NCBI RefSeq assembly: GCF_003014755.1
Contig: NZ_PYAW01000003.1
Span: 186,001-250,000 of the forward strand
Reading direction: 5' to 3'
Length of the DNA: 64,000 nt
Source: Chitinophaga niastensis
Lineage (GTDB): Bacteria > Bacteroidota > Bacteroidia > Chitinophagales > Chitinophagaceae
Under the pieces are notes generated by a model, which worked only from the letters and a program-made list of their open reading frames with translations, did no database searches and was not told the DNA's origin. Shown piece after piece: positions 27,842 through 35,470 of this stretch. Made by a program: the position numbers and the translations under genes. Within the stretch, counting starts at the first letter, position 1. Each line of letters begins with the position of its first letter.

Positions 27842-27922
27842 AATTACGAATTACGAATTGCAAATTACGGATCGAAGCGATCTTCGCTTATAACCGTAAT
27901 TCGCAATTTGTAATTCGTAATT
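27842..27922. repeat. 29-nt inverted repeat (AATTACGAATTACG type) between susD and the phosphatase
   Basis: AATTACGAATTACG...AATTACGG at 27842-27870 pairs with 27894-27922 with two mismatches around a 23-nt loop that contains its own CGAAG/CTTCG hairpin. Such A/T-rich repeats are frequent between genes in this phylum. It could stabilise or partly terminate the susCD transcript. Confidence 0.75.
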
Positions 27923-27940
27923 CTTTTCAACTACTATATA

Positions 27941-29770
27941 ATGAAAAAGATCTTTCTGATATTATCAGGTGCGCTGCTGGCAACTAACGTACACGCACAA
28001 ACGAAACAATATACTATTGCACAGGCACATTCTCATAACGACTATGAACGGGCTACTCCTTTCTATGCCGCTGCTGCCCTGCACTTCGGCTCTATTGAAG
28101 CTGATATCCACCTGAAAGACGGCGTGCTGTATGTAGCCCACGATACCAAAGATATACAGTCCTTCCGTACTTTTAAGGAGATGTACCTGCAACCTGTTTT
28201 ACGGCAGTTTGAGATGAATAACGGTAAAGCATATACGGACGGTACCCCGATGCAATTACTCATAGATATCAAAACGGAAGCCAATCCTACCCTGCAGGCA
28301 TTACAGGAATTGTTGCTGCCTTATCGCCGGTATTTTGACCGCAGCGTAAACCCCGAGGCAGTGAAGATTGTACTATCCGGTAATATCCCTGAAGTGGCGG
28401 ACTGGCCAAAATATGATTCGCTTTTCTTTTTTGATGCCAAAGCAGACAGCGTATATCCGGCTACGTTACATCAGCGGATAGCCATGATGAGTACAAACTT
28501 TCAGAACTACAGTCACTGGAATGGGAAAGGAACCTTGGTGCCGGCCGAACTGGAAAAAGTAACACAGGTCATCAACCGCGCACACCAGCAGGGATTTCCC
28601 TTCCGCTTCTGGGGTGCGCCGTCTGCCAAAACATGTTACTACAAATTGATGGACCTGGGTGTAGACTGGATAGGTACAGATCATCCGGAAGAGCTGTATG
28701 ATGTGCTGCACAATACCGCCAAAACCACTGCTGCCAACCTTCCTGTACATGCTGTATATACACCATCATATGTATCGGATGCCACACAGGTGCGTTCTAA
28801 AAATGTGATCCTGATGATAGGCGATGGTACCGGTTTGGCGGAAATGTTTGCCGGATATACCGCTAACAAAGGCGCGCTCAACATCTTCCGGATGAAACAA
28901 CTGGGCTTATCCAAAACCCAGTCTACCGATAATTACCATACCGATTCTGCTGCCGGCGGATCTGCCATGGGCACGGGTACCAAAACCCACAACCGGGCTA
29001 TAGGATTGGACAATACCTATGTGGCCATTCCTGTACTCCCTGAAATACTGGCGTCTAAAGGCATTCAGAGCGGTGTAATTGTTACGGAAGAAATTACCGG
29101 TGCTACCCCTGCTTCTTTTTATGGCCATACGGCCGACAGAGACAGTACCTATACCCTTGAGAAACAATTGCTCAACAGCAAGCTGCAACTGGCTGTTGGC
29201 GGCGGAAAAGAAGAGCTGAATAATAATCTGGGGGCACAACTGGCGGCCTCCGGTATACAGATCTATGACAACCTGGATAACTGGAACGCCACTACGAAAA
29301 ACCGTACACTGGTTATCCTCAGCAATAAAGTAGTTACTTCCATGCGTGCTGGTCGTGGTAGCTACCTGAAACAAGCCTTGAAAAAAGCTTTGCAGCAGCT
29401 GAATGCTTCCGGCAAAGGTTTCTTTTTAATGGTAGAAGGCTCCCGCATTGATCATGGCGGTCATATGAACGATCTGGATTACCTGGTGCGTGAAATGCTG
29501 GACTTCGATGAAGCTGTGGGAGAAGCCCTCCGCTTTGCTGATCAGGACAAACAAACCACTGTTATTGTAACCGCCGACCACGAAACCAGCGGTTTGGCAC
29601 TGATGGATGGCAACATTGCTGCGGGTGAATTACGCGGACACTTTGCCACCAACGACCATACCGGCATTCCGGTGATGGTATTCGCCTATGGCCCTAACTC
29701 CGGTTTATTCCGTGGGGTGTATGAGAATAATGAGATATTTAAGAAGATGCTGCAATGCTTTAAAATGTAA
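27941..29770 (+). CDS. Fused glycerophosphodiesterase-like and alkaline phosphatase protein
   Basis: The 609-residue exported protein has a signal peptide (about 1-20). The N-terminal half (about 25-255) resembles the AIM6/GDPD/PI-PLC-like TIM barrel: AHSHNDYE with His30 and His32, EADIHLKDG, AHDT, LLIDIKTE and WIGTDHPEEL. The C-terminal half (about 282-609) is an alkaline phosphatase: Asp295 in MIGDGTG, nucleophile Ser336 in TDSAAGGSAMGTG, VEGSRIDHGGH, and Asp546-His547 in TADHETSG. Together they could split a phosphodiester and then remove phosphate from the monoester in the periplasm. It is last in a sigma/FecR/SusC/SusD locus. Domain calls are strong; the substrate is inferred. Confidence 0.88.
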   Translation: MKKIFLILSGALLATNVHAQTKQYTIAQAHSHNDYERATPFYAAAALHFGSIEADIHLKDGVLYVAHDTKDIQSFRTFKEMYLQPVLRQFEMNNGKAYTDGTPMQLLIDIKTEANPTLQALQELLLPYRRYFDRSVNPEAVKIVLSGNIPEVADWPKYDSLFFFDAKADSVYPATLHQRIAMMSTNFQNYSHWNGKGTLVPAELEKVTQVINRAHQQGFPFRFWGAPSAKTCYYKLMDLGVDWIGTDHPEELYDVLHNTAKTTAANLPVHAVYTPSYVSDATQVRSKNVILMIGDGTGLAEMFAGYTANKGALNIFRMKQLGLSKTQSTDNYHTDSAAGGSAMGTGTKTHNRAIGLDNTYVAIPVLPEILASKGIQSGVIVTEEITGATPASFYGHTADRDSTYTLEKQLLNSKLQLAVGGGKEELNNNLGAQLAASGIQIYDNLDNWNATTKNRTLVILSNKVVTSMRAGRGSYLKQALKKALQQLNASGKGFFLMVEGSRIDHGGHMNDLDYLVREMLDFDEAVGEALRFADQDKQTTVIVTADHETSGLALMDGNIAAGELRGHFATNDHTGIPVMVFAYGPNSGLFRGVYENNEIFKKMLQCFKM

Positions 29771-29773
29771 AAA

Positions 29774-29983
29774 AAGGCCTTCGGCCTTTGTCTTTTCTTT
29801 AGCAGGATTTTGATGATTAATCTTGATTTTTCTGATTTCAGTTTCTTTTAAAAGATATTTTTATCGTTTAATAATATGCTTTTAGAAAATCAGAAAGGAT
29901 ATTGATTAGAAAGAACTGAAATCAGAAAAATCAAGATTAATCATCAAAATCCTGCTAAAGAAAAGACAAAGGCCGAAGGCCTT
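29774..29983. repeat. Long palindrome with nested terminator hairpins between convergent genes
   Basis: Arms of about 74 nt (29774-29848 and 29910-29983) are near-perfect reverse complements around a loop of about 61 nt. The outer end of each arm is itself a small hairpin, AAGGCC-TTC-GGCCTT followed by T-rich sequence, so each gene meets a terminator in its own direction. The arms carry GATTTTTCTGATT, close to GATTTTTGTGATT in the 3.3-3.8 kb palindrome, suggesting a common repeat family. Confidence 0.85.
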
Positions 29984-30011
29984 CCCTCCTCTGCACAGCT
30001 CCGATTCGTAA

Positions 30012-30716
30012 TTACTTCAAATTCCCCGGATCTGTTACAAAATTCAGGAAGGCATTAAACTTGGCGTTGTACTTACGTTTATCGAGTTTATAGTAGAAAG
30101 CACCACGTTTTGAGCTCAGCTTATCCTTATCTTTCTGTTTAATGAGCAGCCCGGTGGACAAGACTTTGCGGCTGAAGTTACGTTTATCAAAAGTTACATC
30201 GTATACGGCTTCATACAACAGTTGCAGTTGCGGAATCGTAAATTTCAATGGCAACAGCTCAAATAAAATAGGGTGTATAGCTGCTTTATAGCGCAATTTT
30301 TCCTGGGCCATCTTCACCATTTGGGAATGGTCGAAAATGAGGCCTGGCAACTTGTTCAGAGAAATCCATTCTGCATGGTATTCCTCATTCAACTGTATCT
30401 TGTATTGATTAATGTCTATCAGGGTAAAGTAAGTAATGGATACTGTGCGTTCCACTGTATCGCGGCCGGATTCACCAAAGGCAAACAGCTGTTCCATGTA
30501 AACCCCTTCCAGACCTGTAAGTTTGTGTAATACGCGGGCAGCTGCTGTTTCAAAGCCTTCATTGGCCTGAACAAATCCGCCCATCAGGCTCCATTTATTT
30601 TTCAGCGGCTCAAATCCGCGTTTTATTAACAGCAACTTCAGCTCTTCCCCATCAAAGCCGAAAATGATGCAATCAACTGCCACCAGCATTCTTGATTGGC
30701 CCGAATAACGTGTCAT
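30012..30716 (-). CDS. NUDIX-fold transcriptional regulator (NrtR/AraR type), catalysis lost
   Basis: The 234-residue protein has an N-terminal NUDIX fold (about 10-145) and a C-terminal winged-helix domain (about 150-230, FTIPQLQLLYEAVYDVTFDKRNFSRKVL) typical of NrtR-like regulators. In this phylum related proteins sense sugars (AraR) or NAD metabolites. The NUDIX box starts GFVQANEGFETAAAR, but the REUxEExGU portion reads RVLHKLTGL, so the metal-binding glutamates are gone and the domain should be a ligand sensor, not a hydrolase. It is 81 nt downstream of the HAD gene on the same strand. No operator could be identified. Confidence 0.85.
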   Translation of the reverse strand: MTRYSGQSRMLVAVDCIIFGFDGEELKLLLIKRGFEPLKNKWSLMGGFVQANEGFETAAARVLHKLTGLEGVYMEQLFAFGESGRDTVERTVSITYFTLIDINQYKIQLNEEYHAEWISLNKLPGLIFDHSQMVKMAQEKLRYKAAIHPILFELLPLKFTIPQLQLLYEAVYDVTFDKRNFSRKVLSTGLLIKQKDKDKLSSKRGAFYYKLDKRKYNAKFNAFLNFVTDPGNLK

Positions 30717-30797
30717 ACCAGCATGTATTTATAATAACCCGGCAATTTAGGCTACCCTATTGACATTAGGAAATTATATTAACATCTCTGCTGGCGG

Positions 30798-31463
30798 TTA
30801 TGCAAACAGATGTTGCAACACCGGATCAGTATAATCTGCTACAAATGCTTTGATATTATTGTATTGGGCGAACTCCTCCCGTGTATGCATGGTAGTTAGT
30901 ACCACTGCCTCCATACCCGCATTCATGGCTGCTTCTACTCCTTTGGGGGCATCCTCAAATACAATACAATCTGCCGGTTTCACACCCAGTGCAGCCGCAC
31001 ATTTCAGGAATACTTCCGGATCAGGTTTACTGCTTGCCACATCATCGGCACTTACTACGGCCTGGAGGTAATGACGCAGGTGCAGGTTGTCCAACACAAA
31101 ATTGATATTAAAAGTATTGGCAGCGGAGCCTATAGCCATGGGGATGTGTGCGGCGGCAGCCTGTTCCAGGAATGCCGGAAGTCCTGCTATCAGTTCCAGG
31201 TGAGGCCTGAAAGCCTCCTGGTACAGCACTTCCTTTTCGTGCGCAATATCATGCATCTGTTCTAAAGTGAAATGATCTTTGCCGAAGATACGTACCAGTA
31301 GTTCCTCATTTTTACCATACATATGGCTCTTTACTACGTCCCGGTTAAGATTAGCGCCCAGCTTGTTATTCAGCATATTATACCAACCGTCCAGGTGGTA
31401 TTCCATGTCGTTGATCATGGTGCCGTTCAGGTCAAAAATGAATGCTTTATGCTGTTGCATCAT
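30798..31463 (-). CDS. HAD-superfamily hydrolase (beta-phosphoglucomutase-like) with variant motif I
   Basis: The 222-residue cytoplasmic protein has a cap domain (about 20-90) and a Rossmann core. Motif I is FDLNGT (Asp11, Asn13), motif II IGSAANT, motif III SSKPDP (Lys), motif IV VFEDAPKG. The frame is open back to 31496, but a TATCTTTG box at 31485-31492 puts transcription start near 31479, so the ATG-ATG at 31463/31460 is the real start. The usual second Asp of motif I, the general acid in phosphatases and beta-phosphoglucomutase, is Asn here, so the chemistry may differ. Substrate unknown. Confidence 0.8.
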   Translation of the reverse strand: MMQQHKAFIFDLNGTMINDMEYHLDGWYNMLNNKLGANLNRDVVKSHMYGKNEELLVRIFGKDHFTLEQMHDIAHEKEVLYQEAFRPHLELIAGLPAFLEQAAAAHIPMAIGSAANTFNINFVLDNLHLRHYLQAVVSADDVASSKPDPEVFLKCAAALGVKPADCIVFEDAPKGVEAAMNAGMEAVVLTTMHTREEFAQYNNIKAFVADYTDPVLQHLFA

Positions 31464-31484
31464 AAGGCCGTTTTTTGTAAGGCG

Positions 31485-31492
31485 CAAAGATA
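31485..31492 (-). promoter_or_regulatory. -7 box TATCTTTG for the HAD gene
   Basis: The minus strand reads TATCTTTG (TAnnTTTG), about 15-20 nt before the ATG pair at 31460-31463. No strong -33 TTTG is visible. The box decides the start codon of the HAD gene. Confidence 0.5.
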
Positions 31493-31500
31493 ACAATTTA

Positions 31501-31532
31501 AAAAATTGGAGCAGCCATTTAAGGGCTGCTCC
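31501..31532 (-). terminator. Intrinsic terminator of the acetolactate decarboxylase gene
   Basis: On the minus strand GGAGCAGCC and GGCTGCTCC pair perfectly (9 bp, 7-nt loop), followed by AATTTTTT, 30 nt after the stop of the gene at 31562-32371. Confidence 0.8.
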
Positions 31533-31561
31533 GGGGGAATGTATGATAAAGGGTAGTAAGC

Positions 31562-32371
31562 TTACTTTTTAGCGCCGTTTTCAACGCTCCGCAATTCTTC
31601 TTTACGGTCTTTCTGAAAATCGAATTGTTTGAACTCATTGGAATCAGGAAGCACCATGGCATAGTGGTTGAGCGTATTAATCTCTATGGTGGCATCTTTA
31701 ATGACAAAATCGATGATATGTCCGCCGGCATCTTTTTTATCTGCTAAAAAATGAAAATGATAGCCGTGTATGCTTAATGCTTCCAGGTACAGTGGCAAAC
31801 GATACCCTATCAGGTCGCCATCAATATGCTCAAAAGTAAAAAAATGTTGTTTGTCGAGCATCTCAGCCAGCGGCTGGTATGGTTTTGCAGGAGAAGGGAA
31901 AGCCCTGGTTTTAAGCGTTTCAAAAGTGCCTTTTATATGAATAGCATAAATTCCGTTTTTATTTTCCAGCAGGCTGTCCAGGTATTTGTATAATTCAGTT
32001 CTGGTTATTGTGTGCGACAAGCGGATCACCCTATCTGCATGAAAAAAATTAACAAAAGCGAGCGAAGTGCTGCCTGTGTCTTTTACTTCAAAAGTTTTAC
32101 CGGTATACTGGGTTTGATATATTTTGCCATTCAGCATCACCATTTCTCCATCCAGTTTATCAGGCGCACCAAGACCAAAATCCCCATGCTGTTTCAACGA
32201 ATCATAAGTATAACAGGCATTATACAACCCACCTATGAAAGCGCTGGCTACGCCCGCCTGGAACAGTGTTTGAGTATTAGGGGCCGGTTTGTTATTTTTT
32301 TTCTGTGCCTGTAAAGACAGACCGGGAATTAATAATCCTGATAGCAAAAAGTAGAATAATAATGTTTTCAT
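31562..32371 (-). CDS. budA: Alpha-acetolactate decarboxylase with an export signal
   Basis: The enzyme converts 2-acetolactate to acetoin and CO2. The 269-residue protein contains the family landmarks GVASAFIGGLYNACYT, GDFGLGAPDKLDGEMVMLNGKIYQ, FHADR-type beta region, IKGTFETLKTRAFP, PYQPLAEML, and the zinc site GYHFHF...GGH (His205, His207, His218), with the 2- and 11-residue spacing of the characterised enzyme. The N-terminus is a signal peptide (MKTLLFYFLLSGLLIPGLSLQAQ), so the enzyme is predicted to act in the periplasm, unlike the cytoplasmic enzyme of Bacillus and Klebsiella. No acetolactate synthase gene is nearby. It has its own promoter box and terminator. Confidence 0.88.
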   Translation of the reverse strand: MKTLLFYFLLSGLLIPGLSLQAQKKNNKPAPNTQTLFQAGVASAFIGGLYNACYTYDSLKQHGDFGLGAPDKLDGEMVMLNGKIYQTQYTGKTFEVKDTGSTSLAFVNFFHADRVIRLSHTITRTELYKYLDSLLENKNGIYAIHIKGTFETLKTRAFPSPAKPYQPLAEMLDKQHFFTFEHIDGDLIGYRLPLYLEALSIHGYHFHFLADKKDAGGHIIDFVIKDATIEINTLNHYAMVLPDSNEFKQFDFQKDRKEELRSVENGAKK

Positions 32372-32376
32372 GGGGA

Positions 32377-32384
32377 CAAAATTA
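32377..32384 (-). promoter_or_regulatory. -7 box TAATTTTG for budA
   Basis: The minus strand reads TAATTTTG ending 5 nt before the ATG at 32371, which would give a leaderless or nearly leaderless mRNA. No -33 TTTG was found at the right spacing. Confidence 0.4.
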
Positions 32385-32460
32385 CTATTTTACTTGTCTT
32401 TTTTTCAGGATTTCATTTTCATTCATGGGTTATTAACTTTTGCCTATCCTGGTTAATTAT

Positions 32461-32499
32461 CACCCCAACCCTTCTTGCCAGGAAGGATTGGGATGGTGT
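32461..32499 (-). terminator. Hairpin after the SRPBCC gene
   Basis: CACC-CCAA-CCTTC and GAAGG-TTGG-GGTG segments pair around a TTGCCAG loop with bulges, ending 4 nt after the stop of the minus-strand gene. There is little T-run, so it is a weak terminator or a 3-prime-protecting structure. Confidence 0.45.
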
Positions 32500-32503
32500 T
32501 CAT

Positions 32504-33010
32504 CTATTCCAACATTTTTTTCAACCCTGTTTCATAACTGGCTATTTCTGCAGAAAGAGAATCTACCAAAGGCTTGCGGGCATTTTTATCTCCCTCCAGC
32601 ATAATGCTCCATCTAACCACCGTGGTATCTTCCTTATCCGGTGAGGACTCTACCAGCGCTGTTACTGTAGCGTGGGTAATGCCTGCCGGCAAAGGAGATA
32701 CTATACTGAAAACAAAAAACTTGTAAGACTCATGCACCTGATCAATGATATCTTTGCGTTTTCTATTATCCGTGAAAGTAATATCACGATAACGGGTTTC
32801 ATTTACAGTAGTGATCTGCACGTCTTTTATGGTACCATTAGCATACTCTTTTACCTGCGGCAGATCGCGGATAACACGCCATATTTTTACCGGTGAACTC
32901 TTAATAAATGTGTCATGCGTATAATCAGGAATGATTTTTTTCGCAGCCTGCATTTGGGCCATAGCAGCAGTACTACAGCAGATTAACAACAGTGTGAATA
33001 TTCTTTTCAT
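32504..33010 (-). CDS. Exported SRPBCC-superfamily protein
   Basis: The 168-residue protein has a signal peptide (MKRIFTLLLICCSTAAMAQ). The remainder has the helix-grip pattern of the START/polyketide-cyclase-like SRPBCC superfamily: an N-terminal SPVKIWRVIRDLPQVKEYANGTIKDV, a central beta sheet (RYRDITFTD...FFVFSIVSPLP...HATVTALVES...VVRWSIMLEG) and a long C-terminal helix. Such proteins bind hydrophobic small molecules; no catalytic residues can be assigned. It is the last gene of the SusC-SusD-thioredoxin-thioredoxin operon, 28 nt after the second thioredoxin gene. Confidence 0.75.
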   Translation of the reverse strand: MKRIFTLLLICCSTAAMAQMQAAKKIIPDYTHDTFIKSSPVKIWRVIRDLPQVKEYANGTIKDVQITTVNETRYRDITFTDNRKRKDIIDQVHESYKFFVFSIVSPLPAGITHATVTALVESSPDKEDTTVVRWSIMLEGDKNARKPLVDSLSAEIASYETGLKKMLE

Positions 33011-33038
33011 AACATTTTTTAATTACAGGTTATCCGAT

Positions 33039-34211
33039 CTATTTCCCAAAAATTTCTTCCAGCTTTTTACTGAGTTCTTCACCACGCAGGTTCACAGCCA
33101 GAATTTTACCATCCTTATCAATTAAAAAATTGCTGGGTACAGCGCGGATATTGTATTCCTGTGCTACTACATTCTTCCAGCCTTTGAGGTCACTCACATG
33201 TGCCCATGTGAGTCCATCATCTTTAATGGCTTTTACCCAGGCATCTTTTTTATCATCCAATGATACACCGAGTATTTCCAATCCTTTGTTGTGGTACTTT
33301 TCGTAGTTATCCAATACATTCGGATTTTCTGCACGGCAAGGTCCGCACCAGCTGGCCCAGAAATCCAACAGTACATATTTACCACGATAATCAGAGAGTT
33401 TTACCGCTTTACCTTCTACATTTTTTTGCGAGAAGTCCATCGCTGCTACACCGATGGCGGTTTTCTTAGCAATGGCTTCGGCCTTTGCCATATCTACTTT
33501 TTTACTTTTTGCCTCTTCCAGCCATGGGTAAGCTTTTGATAATCTGTTTACTTCTGCCAGTATCAGGTCTTTATCTCTCCTGGGGCTCAGGAAATCCAGG
33601 GCGTACATCAGCACCGGTGTATGCTGATTCATTTTTATAATCAGCTTAACACGTTGCTCCATGTCATCATAGAGCCAATTCATATGTTCTCCCAGCAAAC
33701 GTTCCAGCATTGTATCTTTCGCCAGCGAAGCCCTGTATTGCAGCTGCCCTGTCTCGATCATCGCCTGGTAATTACGGTAATTGATAAAATTGATATCATT
33801 GACCAGGTTGTTCTCCTGGCTGCCTTCAATAAATACATAAGGCGGATTTTTTATTTTCATGGCAGCAGTATCTTCTCCACGAAAATCAATTTTCAGGTTA
33901 TCCTTGCCGGCCCAGATGGTGAGCCTGTCTTCCTCAAATTCATTCAGTATATAAAACTGCGGGCGCGTGGCATCTATTTTAATGCTGTAAGTACCATCTG
34001 CTTTCAGGTGAATGGTGTCAATGGTTACACGGTCATCGCCTACCTGTTTTTGCACCCGGAAAGGGAATTTCTGTTGTTGATCTGCCGATGGCGGAAATTT
34101 TATTTTACCACTTACTGTAATAAATTTCTTTGCCTGCTGCGCGTTGGCAGATGTACTGATACCAGCCATCAGTAATAGCATACAAGCCAAAGCGTTTTGA
34201 ACTTTTTTCAT
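33039..34211 (-). CDS. TlpA/ResA-like thioredoxin with N-terminal DUF4369-type domain
   Basis: The 390-residue periplasmic protein has a signal peptide, a beta-rich DUF4369-like region (about 28-125), a helical linker and a C-terminal thioredoxin fold (about 250-390) with redox-active Cys289/Cys292 in WASWCGPCR and a cis-Pro motif (AVPSNFL). It reduces or isomerises periplasmic disulfides. It is 27 nt downstream of a similar gene in an operon with SusC/SusD. Such pairs recur in Chitinophagaceae FecR-SusCD loci; the partner substrate is unknown. Confidence 0.9.
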   Translation of the reverse strand: MKKVQNALACMLLLMAGISTSANAQQAKKFITVSGKIKFPPSADQQQKFPFRVQKQVGDDRVTIDTIHLKADGTYSIKIDATRPQFYILNEFEEDRLTIWAGKDNLKIDFRGEDTAAMKIKNPPYVFIEGSQENNLVNDINFINYRNYQAMIETGQLQYRASLAKDTMLERLLGEHMNWLYDDMEQRVKLIIKMNQHTPVLMYALDFLSPRRDKDLILAEVNRLSKAYPWLEEAKSKKVDMAKAEAIAKKTAIGVAAMDFSQKNVEGKAVKLSDYRGKYVLLDFWASWCGPCRAENPNVLDNYEKYHNKGLEILGVSLDDKKDAWVKAIKDDGLTWAHVSDLKGWKNVVAQEYNIRAVPSNFLIDKDGKILAVNLRGEELSKKLEEIFGK

Positions 34212-34238
34212 CTGATCGTTTATTTTTTAAAAAGATAA

Positions 34239-35441
34239 TTATTGAATGGGGAGCATGGGTATGGATTCTGTTGCTTTCATCTCTGTTGGTGCAGGCTTTT
34301 CGGCTACCTTTACTTTACCGCCAAACAGGGAGGCCAGCTTCTTATCAATTTCGCTGCTGCCATCGGTATTAGGGCCTACTTCTTTCAGGAGGATAGTCCC
34401 ATCCGGGCTAATCAGGTAAACAGTAGGCACACCGGTGATAGCAAAGCCGCTGCCGGAAATATTGATATTGTCAAGGCCCTGTTTCCACGGATTATTTTCT
34501 TTTGCTACTGCCTTCAGCCAATCTGCTTTGCTTTTATCAATAGAGATGCTGTAGATCTCGAAATTCTTATCCTTGTACTGCTCAAACATTTCACGCATAT
34601 GCGGGAACGATTGACGGCAAGGTCCGCACCAGCTGGCCCAGAAGTCGATCATTACATATTTACCTTTGAAACTGTCAAAAGAAAAAGCCTGATCTTTTTC
34701 ATCCGGCAGCGTAAAGGTTTTTATTTTTTTGCCGACAGCTGAATTCTTCATGCCCTGGCCAAATTCATGAAACTCTTTTGCTTCTTTGGTTTGTTGCATT
34801 TCTTTAGATAAGGAAGCGTATAGTCGTTCCTGTTGTTCCACACTCATCATTTCACGCGCTTCTCCCAAACTAAATACAGACGCATAGGAATTGGGATGGT
34901 CCTTTACCAGCTTTTGCAGGGTCGGCACCATGTACTTTTGTTGTAATGCTTTTTGTTTCTTTTCAAATGTTTCATGGCGCGGATCATTCTCCTCCATCCA
35001 AGGTTTACCAAATTCTTTTTCTAATTCGCCACTGATATATTTCCAGGCGTCTGATTTTTCTTTACCATATGCCAGTAATAATTCTACTGCTTCAGAACCT
35101 TTTACCTCAGAGGCGCTCAGCCCTTTTTTAATATCGGTGGTAACCGTATAGGTAGTGGGTTTATCCATTAAAATACCAAAAGGCGAATACATTTGTTGCT
35201 CTGCCAGTATGTATTCCGGCAATAACATCAGGAATACCGGCTCCTGAAAAGGGATGGTAAAAGTATAATGCCCATTGGTAATGACAGCCGTGTCATTGTA
35301 GGTACGGGAATAAATATACATTTTATTATGCCCCTTCAGGTCACCTGTTATGGTGCCCTGTAACACAATCTGGCGCTGTGTTTGCGCATAGCTGCCCATA
35401 CAGAGCAATACACCTGAAATTACAGTGATGATTTTTCTCAT
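34239..35441 (-). CDS. TlpA/ResA-like thioredoxin with N-terminal DUF4369-type domain, paralogue
   Basis: The 400-residue exported protein has the same architecture as the downstream gene: signal peptide (ending SYAQ), DUF4369-like beta domain (QGTITGDLKGHNKMYIYSR), helical middle, and thioredoxin fold with Cys272/Cys275 in WASWCGPCRQSFP and cis-Pro in TGVPTVYLISPDG. The two copies are clearly diverged, so this is an old duplication. A C-terminal tail rich in Pro/Thr/Met (about 380-400) is unique to this copy. It is 29 nt after susD. Confidence 0.9.
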   Translation of the reverse strand: MRKIITVISGVLLCMGSYAQTQRQIVLQGTITGDLKGHNKMYIYSRTYNDTAVITNGHYTFTIPFQEPVFLMLLPEYILAEQQMYSPFGILMDKPTTYTVTTDIKKGLSASEVKGSEAVELLLAYGKEKSDAWKYISGELEKEFGKPWMEENDPRHETFEKKQKALQQKYMVPTLQKLVKDHPNSYASVFSLGEAREMMSVEQQERLYASLSKEMQQTKEAKEFHEFGQGMKNSAVGKKIKTFTLPDEKDQAFSFDSFKGKYVMIDFWASWCGPCRQSFPHMREMFEQYKDKNFEIYSISIDKSKADWLKAVAKENNPWKQGLDNINISGSGFAITGVPTVYLISPDGTILLKEVGPNTDGSSEIDKKLASLFGGKVKVAEKPAPTEMKATESIPMLPIQ

Positions 35442-35470
35442 TTCCGTTTATTTGATTTTTGATATTGTGA

